Shown here in pieces: positions 1 to 11,796 of a stretch of DNA of 64,000 bases. Position 1 is the stretch's first letter; every line of letters starts with the position of its first letter. Under the pieces are notes generated by a model that saw only the letters and a list, made by a program, of their open reading frames with translations, was not told the DNA's origin and did not search any database. Position numbers and translations under genes: made by a program. The DNA is from Lumbricus rubellus. Its lineage: Eukaryota > Annelida > Clitellata > Crassiclitellata > Lumbricidae. Location of the stretch: assembly GCA_945859605.1 (NCBI GenBank), contig OX243814.1, positions 25,650,686-25,714,685 on the forward strand, written 5' to 3'.

Positions 1-1320
1 TCAGTTGGTAATGATATTAAAATCCTCGGAGATGCATGGCACAGAGAAACTCCAACAAATTTACAATAAGAAACTAAAAGATTTCAACCTGCAAAGTAGG
101 ACGCAAGGCAAATTCCAAGCACAAATGACAAAATGCACTAACCACAAATTTTTCATTAAATATCTCGGTTCCTGTCAATTTGTTAAGCATGTCTTAAATT
201 TTTTTTAAAAACCATTCATGAAAGTATTGAACATGCAAAAACTGTACATCTAACACTCATCAAAAACAGTAAAAAATGAAGCAGAAAATGGCACTGAATA
301 AAAACCCTAAAATAGTAGAAAAGCACAATTCTTTACCGATTTCTAAGACTTTTACCCAGGCCACTAGTGATCCAAAGATATATAACACAATAACACAATG
401 TCATGCTTATTTCCCCGAGTCAGCCTCAATAAATGACCATTTGCTTTAACTCTCAAATAAATTATTAGAATCTTTCAAATGACATCCAATCCTTTAGCAG
501 TGGTCATAGCAGTAAGAAATTCTTATCAATGGACATTCCTTACATCGTTTTAAGACTTGAAGCAGATAAAGTGACCCTAAGCTAGTCTTGAGTTAAACAA
601 GGTTTCATATGTTTTACATCTCACATGACACAAGCACAAAATCAAAGATGAACACCACAACTTCCGTCACTCTAAAGTCTGATAAATTGCAATCATAACC
701 TATAAATTATCAACAGTAATTACCGTTCTTTAACCCTTTACTGACGAGCATGTACTAAATGTACTGGGAAATTAATGCAGCTCATCACCAGAGCGTTAAA
801 CATCTCTGCTAGAAATTGCTCCTTAAGATCAACAGTAAAACAAAAACAGTACAGCTTCTCTACAGACCTAATGGTCCAAATGGGTGCACACATGATTTAA
901 CCAGTACAGTGTGTCTCAATTACTGTTGGGGTCAATTTCTATAGATCTGTGAACTCTGCTTATATATAGGCAGACTGGGGTACATGAGAAACTCTACCAC
1001 CCAAATATACCAGGCACCCAAAATATGTCAACAGTGACTCCTTCAAATCCAATCTATACACGTTGACACTCAAGTGTATAAACCCCAACGAAAAACAAAG
1101 ATTAGTACAAATTGCAAGATGTTGTATGGTGACACTTGCACAGTGTTGCCAAAATCTAAGCTCTGAAGATATAATTAATAAATTAGTTAGATATACTAGT
1201 TAATATTATATATATTATTACATATAGGTATATTATATATATAATATACTTCTAACTGGTAATCCCTCCTCCTCATTTTCTTTCCTCAAAACTTATTTCT
1301 TCTCTCATGGCCTTGCACAC

Positions 1321-1377
1321 TGGGAGTGCCTCTGAACAGTCCACCCTAGTAGAGGCGCTTTATAAATGTTTTAAGAC
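1321..1377 (+). repeat. SINE 3' tail fragment
   Basis: The motif 'gaggcgctttataaatg', preceded by a 'gcctctgaac' block, matches the 3' end of the tRNA-derived SINE seen complete at 47787-48016. The tRNA-like head is missing, so this is a truncated or very old copy. Confidence 0.45.
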
Positions 1378-1389
1378 AATACAATATGT

Positions 1390-1425
1390 CTTTGAAGGTG
1401 TCTGCTCCAGCAGACACCTTCAAAG
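1390..1425. repeat. Perfect 17-bp palindrome
   Basis: Arms 'ctttgaaggtgtctgct' and its exact complement are separated by only two bases. The tiny loop makes a microRNA precursor unlikely. It may be a snap-back remnant of a transposable element, lying just after the SINE tail. Confidence 0.8.
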
Positions 1426-2471
1426 TCTATTGTGACTCATGCTATTAAATTCATCTTAAACATTGCTAAGTATATCTCCTGCATAATCTATTTTTGTGCA
1501 TATGATACAGTCACATAAAAATTACAGTCCAATTGTTTAAGCCTCCACAAAAGTCGGTCCTATGGCTAAAGCTACATCTGACTTTCACATAAAACCATAT
1601 GATTCATAGTACCCCCACAAAAGAGGAAAGAAGACAATGGTTTAATGTGAAAATTGTTTGCCATAGAATTCATAATGATGCTGATCACATTAATTATGAT
1701 TGTTATCAGTATAAATTATTGCAATCTGCACCATAATGCCTGTCAACATGCTGGCAAACCACATCCTGCACGTGATAGCTTGACAGCTGAAGCAAGCTAA
1801 ATGTATTAAAAAAGTGTGGAAGTATCATTTGCTAGCACCATAAGAAAAGGAACATCATGGTGATACAAAAAATTATGAGAAACACCCTTTATACTAATTA
1901 TATAAACTCTGTATTAAATATTCAACACAAGAAGTGTAGTAAGCAACACAATGTGCAGTTTACAGCTTGACCAAAATACCAAACCACTGCATCAGGACTA
2001 TAAAAGAACTTACACAGACAATACAGCAAACCAAATATAAAATTCTTGTTCCGAAATAATCATTCACGGCAAATTCATATGGCACAGAACAGAAATGCAG
2101 GACTTCATAAATCATAATCAAAGAAAACAATAACGCATAATTTGCCATTAAATAATTCTTCCATGAGTAAAAGACTGAAGCTTACAATAAATTAATAATA
2201 TAGAAAAGCTTTAGATGCGCAACGACAAACACATTTTAAACGACGCAAACTTATTTAGAGTCATTCCAATCCTCGCAAGAAGCAGAACCTTATCAATTTT
2301 CCAGCACAACTTTCTAAGGCTTCTTAAATTTAAGGCTACGTCACATAAATAAAAGCCGTGTTTCACATAACTAATACCCTTCACGTATGTTCATTATGTT
2401 AGTGGATACCAAAACCACAGAAATACCTGAAAATACCTTTTCTCATGTATATCAATCAATCGATCAATCAG

Positions 2472-2516
2472 AAATTATATAGTGCCCATCCAGATATCTA
2501 CTCAGAGGCACTCCCA
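2472..2516 (-). repeat. SINE tail fragment, minus strand
   Basis: Read on the minus strand, this gives a 'gtgcctctgagtaga' block followed by a 'gggcactatataat' end. That is the same order of blocks as the 3' part of the SINE at 47787-48016. The head is absent. Confidence 0.4.
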
Positions 2517-3460
2517 GCACAGGCTAACTGAAAAAGCAAGTATGTAGCATGTTGGTAGAAGTACATTGCTGGACTCAATGAAATATACACACTAGGACAT
2601 TTAGACGCTCATTGATACGAAGAGTGTTTCAATCACTCTCATACTCCGTGGGTCAACCATAAACCCACAAAGACCAATGCTCAAAACAGAGTTCTTTAAA
2701 TGATTTAATTCATGCTAAACTGCTATCAAGCAATTTTAAGCAACAACCAATATTGTAACCAACTGTAATAATATTGTAGTTATATATTTTCATTCATTCC
2801 GAATGAATGAATGAATACTTGAACAGCAAGCACTTTCTGAAAAACCAATGTTCACTCAAAACAGCTAAAACCATTCGGAACTAAAACTTAAGAACGATTT
2901 CTAACAAATCGGTGGAGTAACTTGACATAATAAACAGTCACCGATTGTAACCAGACATTAAGAAAGAAGGTTTGTAAAAAAATGTGCATAAATAACCTGA
3001 TAAATTATCAAGGAATGTTATCTTATGAATGGAGTCTTAACAACCATCAGCAAAACTCATAAATAAAACAAACGTTAAGATCCCAAAGTTGACTGAAATA
3101 CACGAAGACACATTAGAAATGCTGACTGCATCAGGGATATAAAAAAGGGTAAAAGACTGAAGCTTTGCAATCTAACATCACCAACTTGGTCACTGGTCTG
3201 GCGATTTACATGCATATACAGTACACATAGAATAGAAAAGATTTAAAGAAAAACTGATGTTCGTATGTGTATACGACAAACAGTTTTTTTGCATCCACAG
3301 CACATTCGGAAATCACAGCTTAAGCAGTTCTTATCAACAAAAAACAAGCAATGTCATCACCAAAAAGCAATAATTTGCATTTATAAAAAAAAAATATGAG
3401 ATGACTCTTGTAAATAAGAATACAGACGCCAACCACAATTCTGGCATACAACAAAACAAG

Positions 3461-3491
<31 letters not shown>
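3461..3491. repeat. (AC)n microsatellite
   Basis: An uninterrupted AC dinucleotide run of about 15 units lies in the probable jun 3' flank. Confidence 0.9.
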
Positions 3492-3492
<1 letters not shown>

Positions 3493-3990
3493 GCAGAGAT
3501 ACACTAACAAAACATACACATAAGCAAACCCACTCTCTGTGTGTTCTCGCACTGGGAACACTTCTGAATGGCCATGGCAATGAGCGACGTTGACATTACT
3601 AATTACATTACATTAAATACAAGGCGCACATACACAAGTAAGAGACACACACTAGCAAAACTTACACGCATAAATGAACCCAAGGCATACACAAAGACAA
3701 CGAATAACGATACATTTGCAAAAACATATCTCTGACACGGCACACGTTATCAAAAATCACACAGACATATTATAAGCAGTCTTGCAACATACACTGACAG
3801 ATAGGCACACATACGAACACCCATACGCTCCTAGACGAAGCACTTGGAATATGTACACACTTCCTTCACGGTCAGTTTTTCTTTTACCATAGCTTGCATC
3901 ATAAAGTGATTAATTATCAAAAGAAACCATCTCCTCAGTCATTCAAGCTTTCAATCCATTTCAAACGGCCGCAATCTCAGCAAAAAATGT

Positions 3991-5979
3991 TCACCCTGAA
4001 ACCAAAGGTCCACCATTCGTCATCACCTGGCAGTCACTTGCAACATGCTGTACAAGTTGGCGCCTGATGTCCTCAAGCTCATTTCGCAGTTCGTTCGAAG
4101 TCTGAGCAAGACAGGCGTTCTGCGCTTTCAACTCCCTCACGCGCTCGCTCAGGTCCACAATTCGCTCGATCTTGCGAATGCGGCATCTCTGCGCCGCAAC
4201 TCGATTGCGCGCTCGCTTCTGCTCGAGCCGGCTGTCGTCGGGAGAGTTTGGCGGGGAGCTGTAGACGCAGGGTACAGTCTGCGGCATTTCCTGCTGCTGC
4301 TGCTGCCAGGGCAAGAGATTCTGGCATGGGGCATTGTTGTGCATGGTTGAATGTACAATCGCACCCGAATCGACATTTGCGAAGTTGATGGAAGAAGATG
4401 CAACGGCTGCAGCAGCAGCATTTGAAGCTGATGCCATGACATTCTGGCATGGAGATATCACAAGACCAGCAGCAACAGAACCAATGTTGAAGTGGTTTGC
4501 TACGCTTGTAGCAGTCACCACAAAAGGTGACTGAACAGCCATCAAAGACGTCAACAGCGACTGAAGATTTGCACCACCTGCAGATGTTGGATCACCAGAA
4601 CTGCTGGTCGTCACTAGCCATGGCTGGCCATTCGATTGGTGCAACTTCTCGAGAGCCTGAATGAAACCCTGGGCATATTCCTCCTGCTCCTATAAAAGCG
4701 CAAAGAAAATACATATATGCAAAGCAGTCATTCAATCTCAATTCAACAAATTTTTTCGAGAGTTTCCAAGTCAATCACCTCATATTTCAAGTTACCCCTC
4801 AGTCAAGATCAGATTGCATAAGACAACATACGGCTCTTCAACTGAGATTCTTTCCTTTGAAACTTAACAGTAACTGAGCAAATTTTTACTTCTTTGAACT
4901 GTACCACAGCTGTGAGAAACATATAAGTGTAAAAATATCACCAAAGTTATTCCTAAAACTTCAAAATATGAACACATCAGAACAATCCTAAATTACAGCA
5001 TCGGCTGTCCACAAGTTAGTGTCCGGTCAGATTTGCGATCTCCAGTCTACACGGACTCTTGAAAAGACTTAGAACTGCATGTCCCAATTTAACTATTTCA
5101 AGTGTTCAACATGCATTCAGTTGCCGGTCCAAACATTTTATTAGACAGGTTTCTTCCAGCAAAACATTCACTGTGCAAAGTCTGTTTTGGTCTTCAGATC
5201 TTGACTAAAAACTATTTTTTAACCAGACTTATTGGACTGTTACCAAATACTCATGAAGTCCAATCTTGGCGTTTGATTCAGCACACACACGAATTTAGCT
5301 AGCACAATAATCTTAATTTGTAGTTGGGGTCAACCTGAATCCCCAAAAGCCGAATGCCAAAAATGCACAAAAGCCCACACCACAAAACAGTTTTGTAGAA
5401 TGTAGCCAAAGCCTTGAAAATTATTCAAAGTTAAATCAAACACATGACATAATGGTCCTTTAGTGCTGTATTTAGCACAGTTCAGTGTCTAATAAGTCAC
5501 TAGTCTTGGCTGTGAATGAAAATCTATCTCGAGAATACACTCAAATTCCCTTTGGGGATTCGGTTTTCGGGGATTCGAGCCCCACCCTTAGTAGCCATTA
5601 TCGACTGATGTCATGAGCATTAATTACTAGATAAGTGGTACTGAAGTTCTTAGAATTCAGACCGTTATTGCTACGTTGTTACAATTTTTATAAGTCTGCC
5701 ACAAAACAAAATCCAGATGGAACTGTTATTTTTGTTTAAAGTTACCTGCGTAACGGATTTCGGGAATAGGATCGTGGTGGGCGTGGAAGCCGTCCCTTGC
5801 TCCTGCTGGACGATAAAACGCTCGAACTCCGGCGATGAGAGTCTAATAACACATGGATCTGTTGCTACGGACTGTGCTGTAGACGAAACTTCTAGCGTCA
5901 TACTCGTTTTAGCATCTTGCATAGGAGAGGGCCTCTGTGGCAGGCTGGCCAACTGGTCTTCGTAGAACGTAGGGTCCAT
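3991..5979 (-). CDS. jun: Jun-family bZIP transcription factor, two exons
   Basis: AP-1 subunit: a nuclear bZIP factor that binds TRE/CRE DNA as a homodimer or with Fos/ATF partners. Exon 1 is 5979-5746 (78 aa) and exon 2 is 4689-3991 (232 aa plus stop). Donor CAG|gtaact and acceptor ttatag|GAG join in phase 0, giving 310 aa; human c-Jun is 331. The N-terminus (METTFYDD-like MDPTFYEDQ, then SMTL and the LSSPEFERFI transactivation block) matches c-Jun. The exon 2 start EQEEYAQGFIQALEKLH matches the c-Jun block after PKNVT. The middle is Gln/Ser/Ala-rich. The bZIP occupies roughly residues 240-305: basic region RNRVAAQRCR with the conserved N, AA, C and R, then heptads beginning DL, EL, CL, EL, DI, with KAQN conserved and the fifth Leu replaced by Ile. 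The second Ser-Pro JNK site (c-Jun Ser73) is kept; the position equivalent to Ser63 reads Asp-Pro. The start codon context aacaATGG is good. Vertebrate c-Jun genes lack this intron. Confidence 0.95.
4690..5745 (-). other. jun intron
   Basis: This 1,056-bp intron has canonical ends (gtaact donor at 5745-5740, tatag acceptor ending at 4690). I see no exon-like sequence or clear mobile element in it. Confidence 0.85.
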
Positions 5980-7002
5980 TGTTCGGAAAAGGCGATAATT
6001 AGCCTCTTTTCTGAAACTGACCCGTATTCAAAAGCAGTGCCAGTAATAATAGTCCAGGATACAGCTCCAGCCAAGTAGAAACTATGTCCGAATTTCTTGT
6101 GATATTTGTCGATAGTGTTTTTGCGCAGAAAAAGATAGTTTACGTGTGTAGACAAAACAAAACAAAATCCACCAATATACAAAAAACAGGGCACTGCCTG
6201 TTGCCACTGAGGTTTCAGAAATAAACCCAAATTTCCTTCCGAAAATACCCAGAAAAACCCAGACCGTTCACATAAGCGATTTTATATCCCTTGCTCAAAT
6301 TAAGTTGGTCTTTCACTTGTTCGAATGAGAGCTATAAAAGTGTTCGTCAAATGAGTCGAATAAAATGTAATTACAACTGTAAAAAATCAATAATTATTGT
6401 CAAAGATGTCAGAGACTCGGCATCCATTTTAGCCTATGTGTGGATGCGCAGCGAGTCAAGTCTACCAGAATTTTAGGAAACATAGGCTATACATTGTAAG
6501 CCTATAAGCCTAACACGCGTGGCTTAAGTTTACGAAGTTTTGAAGTTGTCCGAAGTTTCCGGCCAAATGTTCTTAATACATCAACAATCCAACGTTTTAA
6601 CCACCTACTTCCTATAGTAGGCTATTGATCTATGTATAGGCCTAGGCTACAGCTTAACAAAATGAGATGTGATGTGACCTAATTGAGACGTCAAAATTGC
6701 TTATTTCTGCGCAGAGCTATAGATTCTTCTGCGTCACCAGGCTAAAATTATTTATGAATTAACAACATGAGCTTCTGAGTGGATTTCTTGAAGAGGCGCT
6801 ATATAAATTCTTGAAATGAATGAATGAATGAATTAAAAATGATATCTTGATTGCAGAGTTTAAAATTAAAATTAGTGGGGAAAAATTATGTGTCACAACC
6901 ATTTTACACTGAATTTAACAGAATATTCATGTGTAAGTACAAATTGTCAACTCACCACAAAAAAACAGATTTTGTCCGGAAAAACCGTCGTTGGAAAAAA
7001 CC
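5980..7002. other. jun 5' flank
   Basis: This is upstream DNA of the minus-strand jun gene and presumably contains its 5' UTR and promoter. I see no exon. No confident TATA or initiator could be assigned. It includes a SINE tail at 6773-6837. Confidence 0.5.
6773..6837 (+). repeat. SINE tail with ATGA microsatellite end
   Basis: 'cttctgagtgg', then 'cttgaagaggcgctatataa', ends in a short ATGA run. This is the 3' end of the tRNA-SINE family, with the head missing and a simple-repeat tail as is usual for SINEs. Confidence 0.55.
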
Positions 7003-7096
7003 ATAGAGATGTATTAAAAATATAAGGCTAGAGGGAATATCACGCCGCAATTTTGGTGTCGCTGTCCAATAATAGTGCCGACCAATCACAGGCGAG

Positions 7097-7104
7097 TGAC
7101 GTCA
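7097..7104. promoter_or_regulatory. CRE palindrome TGACGTCA (left)
   Basis: Perfect CRE/ATF-Jun consensus within the left half of the palindromic MITE, about 1.1 kb upstream of the jun start codon. Function is not shown by sequence alone. Confidence 0.6.
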
Positions 7105-7319
7105 CTCTGTGCAAACGACCAATCACAGGCGATCTCTTGTGCCAACCAATCACAGATGATTTCTTGTGCCGACCAATCACAGTCTTACACCTTCAATCAA
7201 CTGACAGCTGAAAAAGTAAATAATTTTAAAACAAACATGGCGATGTGATTGGTCGGCACAAGAAATCGCCTGTGATTGGTTGACATAAGAATCGCCTGTG
7301 ATTGGTCGTTAGCACAGAG

Positions 7320-7327
7320 TGACGTCA
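7320..7327. promoter_or_regulatory. CRE palindrome TGACGTCA (right)
   Basis: Second perfect CRE, in the right half of the MITE and about 1.34 kb upstream of jun. It is the inverted-repeat partner of the site at 7097-7104, with the 'cacagagtgacgtcact' context mirrored. Confidence 0.6.
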
Positions 7328-7447
7328 CTGGCATGATTACCGTTAATATATATATATAAGGTTGTTGATGACTTCACTTTTTTATGCAGAGGAGATAGGC
7401 CATATTCTCTCTAGCCTATATATTTATATATATAGCGTACATCTCTA

Positions 7448-8085
7448 TGGAAAAAACCCAGAAACCCAGACGAAGGCCAAAAACCCAGATCTAGTGAAAA
7501 GAACCCAGCTGTGGCAACACTGCCTGGCAGTGTAATATGAAAACTGGTTAAGTCATCACGTGACTGCAGTCAACATTTAGACAAGACAGTGGATTGACCA
7601 AAGACTCTAAAATAGTAATCTTTGGACGAGTGCTTTGGATGGCGCTTACAAGATGTGTAGATTCTCTTTTGATTTTAGTCTCACCTTAATTTACCCGTTC
7701 TCTTTTCGATCTGCTTCTCGGTATACAGACTTATTGACTCGATCGAGCCTACGTGCCAAACATAGGCCTAGCTGATTTTTGGCCTTGACGTCTACGGATC
7801 CGCTCTGGCGCGCCATCGGTCAATGCCTTGTGTAGCTTCTAGTAGCCTAGTGATCTCTAGAGGCTGCAAAGTGCTCATTAGGCCTAGGCCTATGACTCTG
7901 TCTACTAAATTGTGGTATAATAGTGAAATGTGTTTTTTAGAATCGACCTAGGCCTAATGATTCCGCTTGCATTTCTATTAGGGTGCTAAAAATACAATAG
8001 TAGCCTAACACGTACATGTGTAAACGGGTATAGTCGCGGACCGCGAGACCAATCTGACACATTTCACTATCACAATTAGCCTATA
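7448..8085. other. Non-coding, no recognised feature
   Basis: I see no exon and no clear element here. Several copies of the AGGCCTA-type palindrome occur (around 7766, 7880-7892 and 7947). Confidence 0.5.
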
Positions 8086-8339
8086 CTGCCGTGCTAAGCA
8101 AAAAGACAGTAACTCAAGTTTTTCCGTTTTTGAGTTAGCACTTGTTTTCACATCCTGACAACATGTTCTATCATATCTGGAAGCAAGGAAACGGTATCGG
8201 TCCGGGAACATGGAAAAAAACGGAAACGAAATTCACAGTATCTCAAAATTAGGTCGTCATGCTAAGCAAAAACGCAGTAACTTGAGTTACTGTCTTCTTG
8301 CTTAGTATTCCATGTCTATTCAAGGCTGGTCGATTTACA

Positions 8340-8967
8340 GATATTTCAAGATATCGGCTTTCAAATCACCTAGAATCGTCATCTTGGTGTCAAAACTTAC
8401 ACATTCAAGGTCAAGGATTCCAATGGGGCTTTACAAAGTTCCCCATGACCTCAATGACGGCCATTTTTGAAAATGGCCGCCATTGACGACCCAAAAAGAG
8501 GGATTTTTCAATATCTCGGCTTTTAGTTCACTTGGAATCGTCATTTTGGTGTCAAAACATACACATTTCGGGTCAAGGATCACAATAGGGCCATCACAAA
8601 GTTCTCTATGACCTCAATGGCGGCCATTTTCCAAAATGGCCGACCCAACAAGAAGGATTTGTCAATATCACGGCCTTCAATTAACTTAGAATCGTCATCT
8701 TGGTGTCAAAACATACACATCTCAGGTCAAGGATCCCAAGAGGGCCATCACAAAGTTCCCCATGGCCTCAATGGCGGCCATTTTCCAAAATGGCGGACAA
8801 AAAAGAGGGATTTGTTAATATCTCGACTTTCAGTTCACTTGGAATTGTCATCTTGGTGTCAAAACATGCACATTTCAGTCAGGGATCTCAATAGGGCCAT
8901 CACATAGTTCCAAGTGACCTCAATGACCACCATTTTCCAAAATGGCCGACCCAAAAAGAGGGATTTC
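8340..8967. repeat. Four direct copies of a ~153-bp unit
   Basis: Equivalent points 'atatctcgg'-like fall at about 8511, 8665 and 8818, giving a spacing of 153-154 bp; a first diverged copy precedes them. Each unit holds 'ttggtgtcaaaac', 'gacctcaatg' and a small palindrome around 'cattttccaaaatgg'. Copies differ by scattered substitutions, so the array is not brand new. Confidence 0.85.
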
Positions 8968-9330
8968 CAAAATTCACATTTTGGACGGCCATTTTGAAAA
9001 TGACCGCCATTGAGGCCAGATGAAGTTTTGGGAGACCCCATTGGAATCATTGTCTCTAAATATGTATACTTAGGCACCAAGATGACGATTCTAAGTGGAT
9101 TTAATGCTGAGATATTAAAAAATCACGATTTTGGTCGGCCATTTTGAAAAATGGCCGCCGATGAAGCAAGAGTTGGTTTTAGATGGCACTATTGGAATCA
9201 TCGTCCCTAAATATGTATAATTAGACACTAAGATGGCACTTCTAAGTTAAATAGAAGCCGAGATATTTAAAAATATGTATATCTGTCGGCCATTTTGGAA
9301 AATGGCTGCTATTGGGGCCAGAGGGCAAAT
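8968..9330. repeat. Inverted copies of the same ~153-bp unit
   Basis: From about 8970 the unit reads in the opposite orientation ('ggccattttgaaaatg', 'gccattgagg', 'caccaagatgacgattcta', 'gagatat'), with two to three more diverged copies about 150 bp apart. Together with the left array this forms a large dyad. Confidence 0.8.
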
Positions 9331-9976
9331 CTGCAATGACCCTATAGCCAAATATTTTTCTTGGGGCATGTTCGTGGTATATACCAAATTTCATTCTTGT
9401 ATCGCAAAGAGAACAATTGGTTTTCACCAGCCCTCTCTACCATACGATGAGTTACTGCTTTCTTGCTTAGCATCAAACCGATGTTCAATTCTTCGATACT
9501 AAGCAAAAAAGCAGTATCTCATTTTTATACAATTTTTACACAAATTTAACGAAAAACGAGTTTAGTTTCAAATTTCAGTAGTTTATATATAACTGTTTGC
9601 AAAAATTCAGAAAGATTCTAGCTTTATTTCTGGTTGAATTAAACCGATTTCTTCTTTATCGTTTTACGCAAAATCGTCTTTTTTGAGTTACTGTCTTTTT
9701 GCTTAGCACGGCAGTATAGGGCCTAGGCTAGTTTACAGGGTGGGCCAAAAAAAGTGAGAACATCGCGTAAAAAGTAGTATAATTGCATCAAAACTTGTTT
9801 CACTGTATCCAAAATAGCTTAAATTGTTTGCTCATTCAATTAACCCTTTCAGACCTGAATTAAATTTCCTACATGAGAAAAAATTTCTCTCACCAGTTTT
9901 GGTGTTAAATACATACATACTAATGGATTCAGGAAATTTTTTGAAATTTTTTTAATTTTAGTCCCCCCCCTTGGGG

Positions 9977-9994
9977 TGTCCACTGCAATGGACA
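9977..9994. promoter_or_regulatory. Subterminal 18-bp palindrome, left end of piggyBac
   Basis: The pattern is TGTCCA, six variable bases, TGGACA, next to 'gggtc'. Similar sites occur at 17511, 17773 and 17849 near the other end. Placement near both termini suggests transposase binding; this is inference. Confidence 0.55.
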
Positions 9995-10798
9995 TTGGGT
10001 CACAATTGAAGCTGGACAACAATATGAACAGAATCACACAATCCGATTAGTAACATCAATATAATTAAGGTGCAAGTGAGTTCAGCTCTCTAGAGGTGTG
10101 CTCTATCATATTTGTCACTGTCTGTGTTCCATCTTGAAACAGTTTCTCCCTGGAACAAAGCAGTAATGAACATTGCACTTGTCACAGTACACGTGCGTTT
10201 TGCCGGAACACGAGGACCGCTTGCACCTTGTTGCCTCCTTTTTGGTGTCATACTCTGGCATGTGATCCATACCATCTGCAAGAATGTCACTGTTTGCTCG
10301 AATTTCTTTAGCGCTGCGTCTGACCAATGGTGCATCCCTGGGGATCAGTTCGACTGACGATGGGCGTCCACGTTTCCTTGATGGTTGAGCTGGCTTGTTT
10401 GCACGTACAAGCGAGTCAGCAATACGGAGTCGAAACGCCAGTAGATCATCCATTTCCTTCTCACGCATTCCAGAACGAACTGCATCCTGTTTGTATTCCA
10501 ACCAGCTGTTCACAACTGCAAAGTCTACACCATGACAGATCATCCTCAGAGTCCACTTCCTGGATTTTATGAAGGTGCGATAAAGGCTAATTAGCTGATC
10601 CAATTTATCCACTCCACCCATGGATGTGTTGTACCGGTGTACAATTTCTGGACGTCTCACCATCACGAAAGACCGAGACCTTTTGTCCCACCTCCTAACG
10701 TCATCAACAGCGCCGACGCCAATGAAGTTTGATGCCAGAGTTACGGGTCGGTTGTCATACCACTTGACCAATACAATGGCACCACTGCCGCTTGTTAC

Positions 10799-11397
10799 CT
10801 GAAAGTCACCAAACCACAACATAACTTGATAAGTATAATAAAGCAAATGCTTATTGCAGCCATTGCAAATAAAACATATAATGCAACTTAGTGTTGAAAT
10901 CTGTGATACTAAGTAAGTAGATGGGAAGTAAACAAGAAGGTAGAATTCTATCATGGTAAGCACAGGTATAATCGTTTATTGAACAAAATGCTAATCGAAT
11001 TATGGTACACATTCTGAATTATGTAATCACAACTTGATCATCCTAAAATATGTTGTTGAAGATGGTCCAAATCTACACCAATAGCCAAGAAAGCAGGTAA
11101 GCCTACCTCTCTCTGGCATAGTGAGCACTCAACCAATATTTGACTAATGTAAAAGACTACAAACCAAATTATAATGAGCTCAGTTGTTACTGATTTTAGT
11201 GATTCTAAAATGTCAAATTTAGACTACACAACACAGTATTTGGGAAAAAAATTATCATTTATTTTGTATGGCCTATACTAGTATAGTGTGTGAGGTGTCC
11301 TTGTAATGGTATGGCTGTCTTACGGCAACAAAGAAATCTTCATTGTTATTATTATTGTTGTTATTGTTATTATTATTATTATTATTATTATCATCAC

Positions 11398-11440
<43 letters not shown>

Positions 11441-11486
11441 GTTATTGTTTTTAAAAGAACAAAATTTCAAAAGCAACTGAATATAC
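10799..11486 (-). other. Intron 2 of the piggyBac transposase
   Basis: This 688-bp intron has a gtatat donor and ttcag acceptor. It carries the TTA-rich microsatellite at 11340-11453. Phase is preserved between SFDQ and VTSGSGAIVLVKWYDN. Confidence 0.8.
11340..11453. repeat. (TTA/TTG)n microsatellite
   Basis: Trinucleotide run of mostly TTA with TTG variants, within the transposase intron. Confidence 0.9.
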
Positions 11487-11796
11487 CTGGTCAAAGCTTC
11501 CACGTTGTTTGGACAAAACTTTGTCTGACTTCAAAGGTGGATTTACAAAACGATTCAATCGTGCAGTTCCAGCAGCGTAGATCTTCTTAGCCACCAACAC
11601 TTCCAGCAGGTTGAATGTTGTAAAATAATTGTCAAAAAATAGACGATGGTATGGCAATTGGATGCGCTGGCACAGATGAAGCACAACTGCAGCACCTTGA
11701 CCAAATTGTTTCATTGTAGCAGGTGACAGTTCTGTTCTAGATCCCTGGTAAATGATAAAGTCATAGGCTAAGCCACTTCTTCCACACAGTACAAAC

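Larger units (their letters stand above)
1..3990. other. Non-coding flank, probable jun 3' UTR in part
   Basis: I see no convincing exon here on either strand; open frames are short and unrelated to known proteins. Because jun ends at 3991 on the minus strand, the right-hand part is likely its 3' UTR, but I did not find a clear polyadenylation signal. The stretch is AT-rich, with an AT dinucleotide patch near 1195-1255, a perfect hairpin at 1390-1425, a short AC run at 3461-3491 and two SINE tail fragments. Confidence 0.5.
7003..7447. mobile_element. Palindromic MITE with CCAAT and CRE motifs
   Basis: The outer inverted repeat is about 'tagagatgta' at each end. The flanks share an 11-base direct repeat 'tggaaaaaacc' (6992-7002 and 7448-7458), consistent with a target-site duplication of 9-11 bp, Mutator-like. 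Inside, ~33-bp blocks with 'gaccaatcacag' and 'cttgtgcc' appear in one orientation on the left and inverted on the right. Each half contains one perfect TGACGTCA. There is no coding capacity, so it is non-autonomous. Confidence 0.75.
8086..9714. mobile_element. 1.6-kb non-autonomous element with inverted satellite core
   Basis: Terminal inverted repeats of about 30 bp start 'ctgccgtgctaagc' and are followed by an 'aaaaagacagtaactca' block; the right end at 9684-9714 is the exact complement. Both ends abut TATA (8082-8085 and 9715-9718), so the duplication is TA or TATA. Degenerate inner copies of the terminal block occur at about 8258-8308 and 9438-9515, giving a two-tier structure. The core is direct and inverted copies of a ~153-bp unit. 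No transposase is visible, and I could not assign a superfamily. Confidence 0.75.

Noticed and set aside
1388..1427. A microRNA precursor
   Set aside because: The perfect stem with a two-base loop and 17-bp arms is too short and closed for Drosha/Dicer processing.
4045..4350. Plus-strand open frames opposite jun exon 2
   Set aside because: Antisense shadows of the bZIP coding exon.
8298..9080. Open frames with repeated SSWCQN-like peptides as a repeat protein
   Set aside because: They follow the ~153-bp satellite unit and occur on both strands. Stop codons interrupt them and the copies do not preserve frame.
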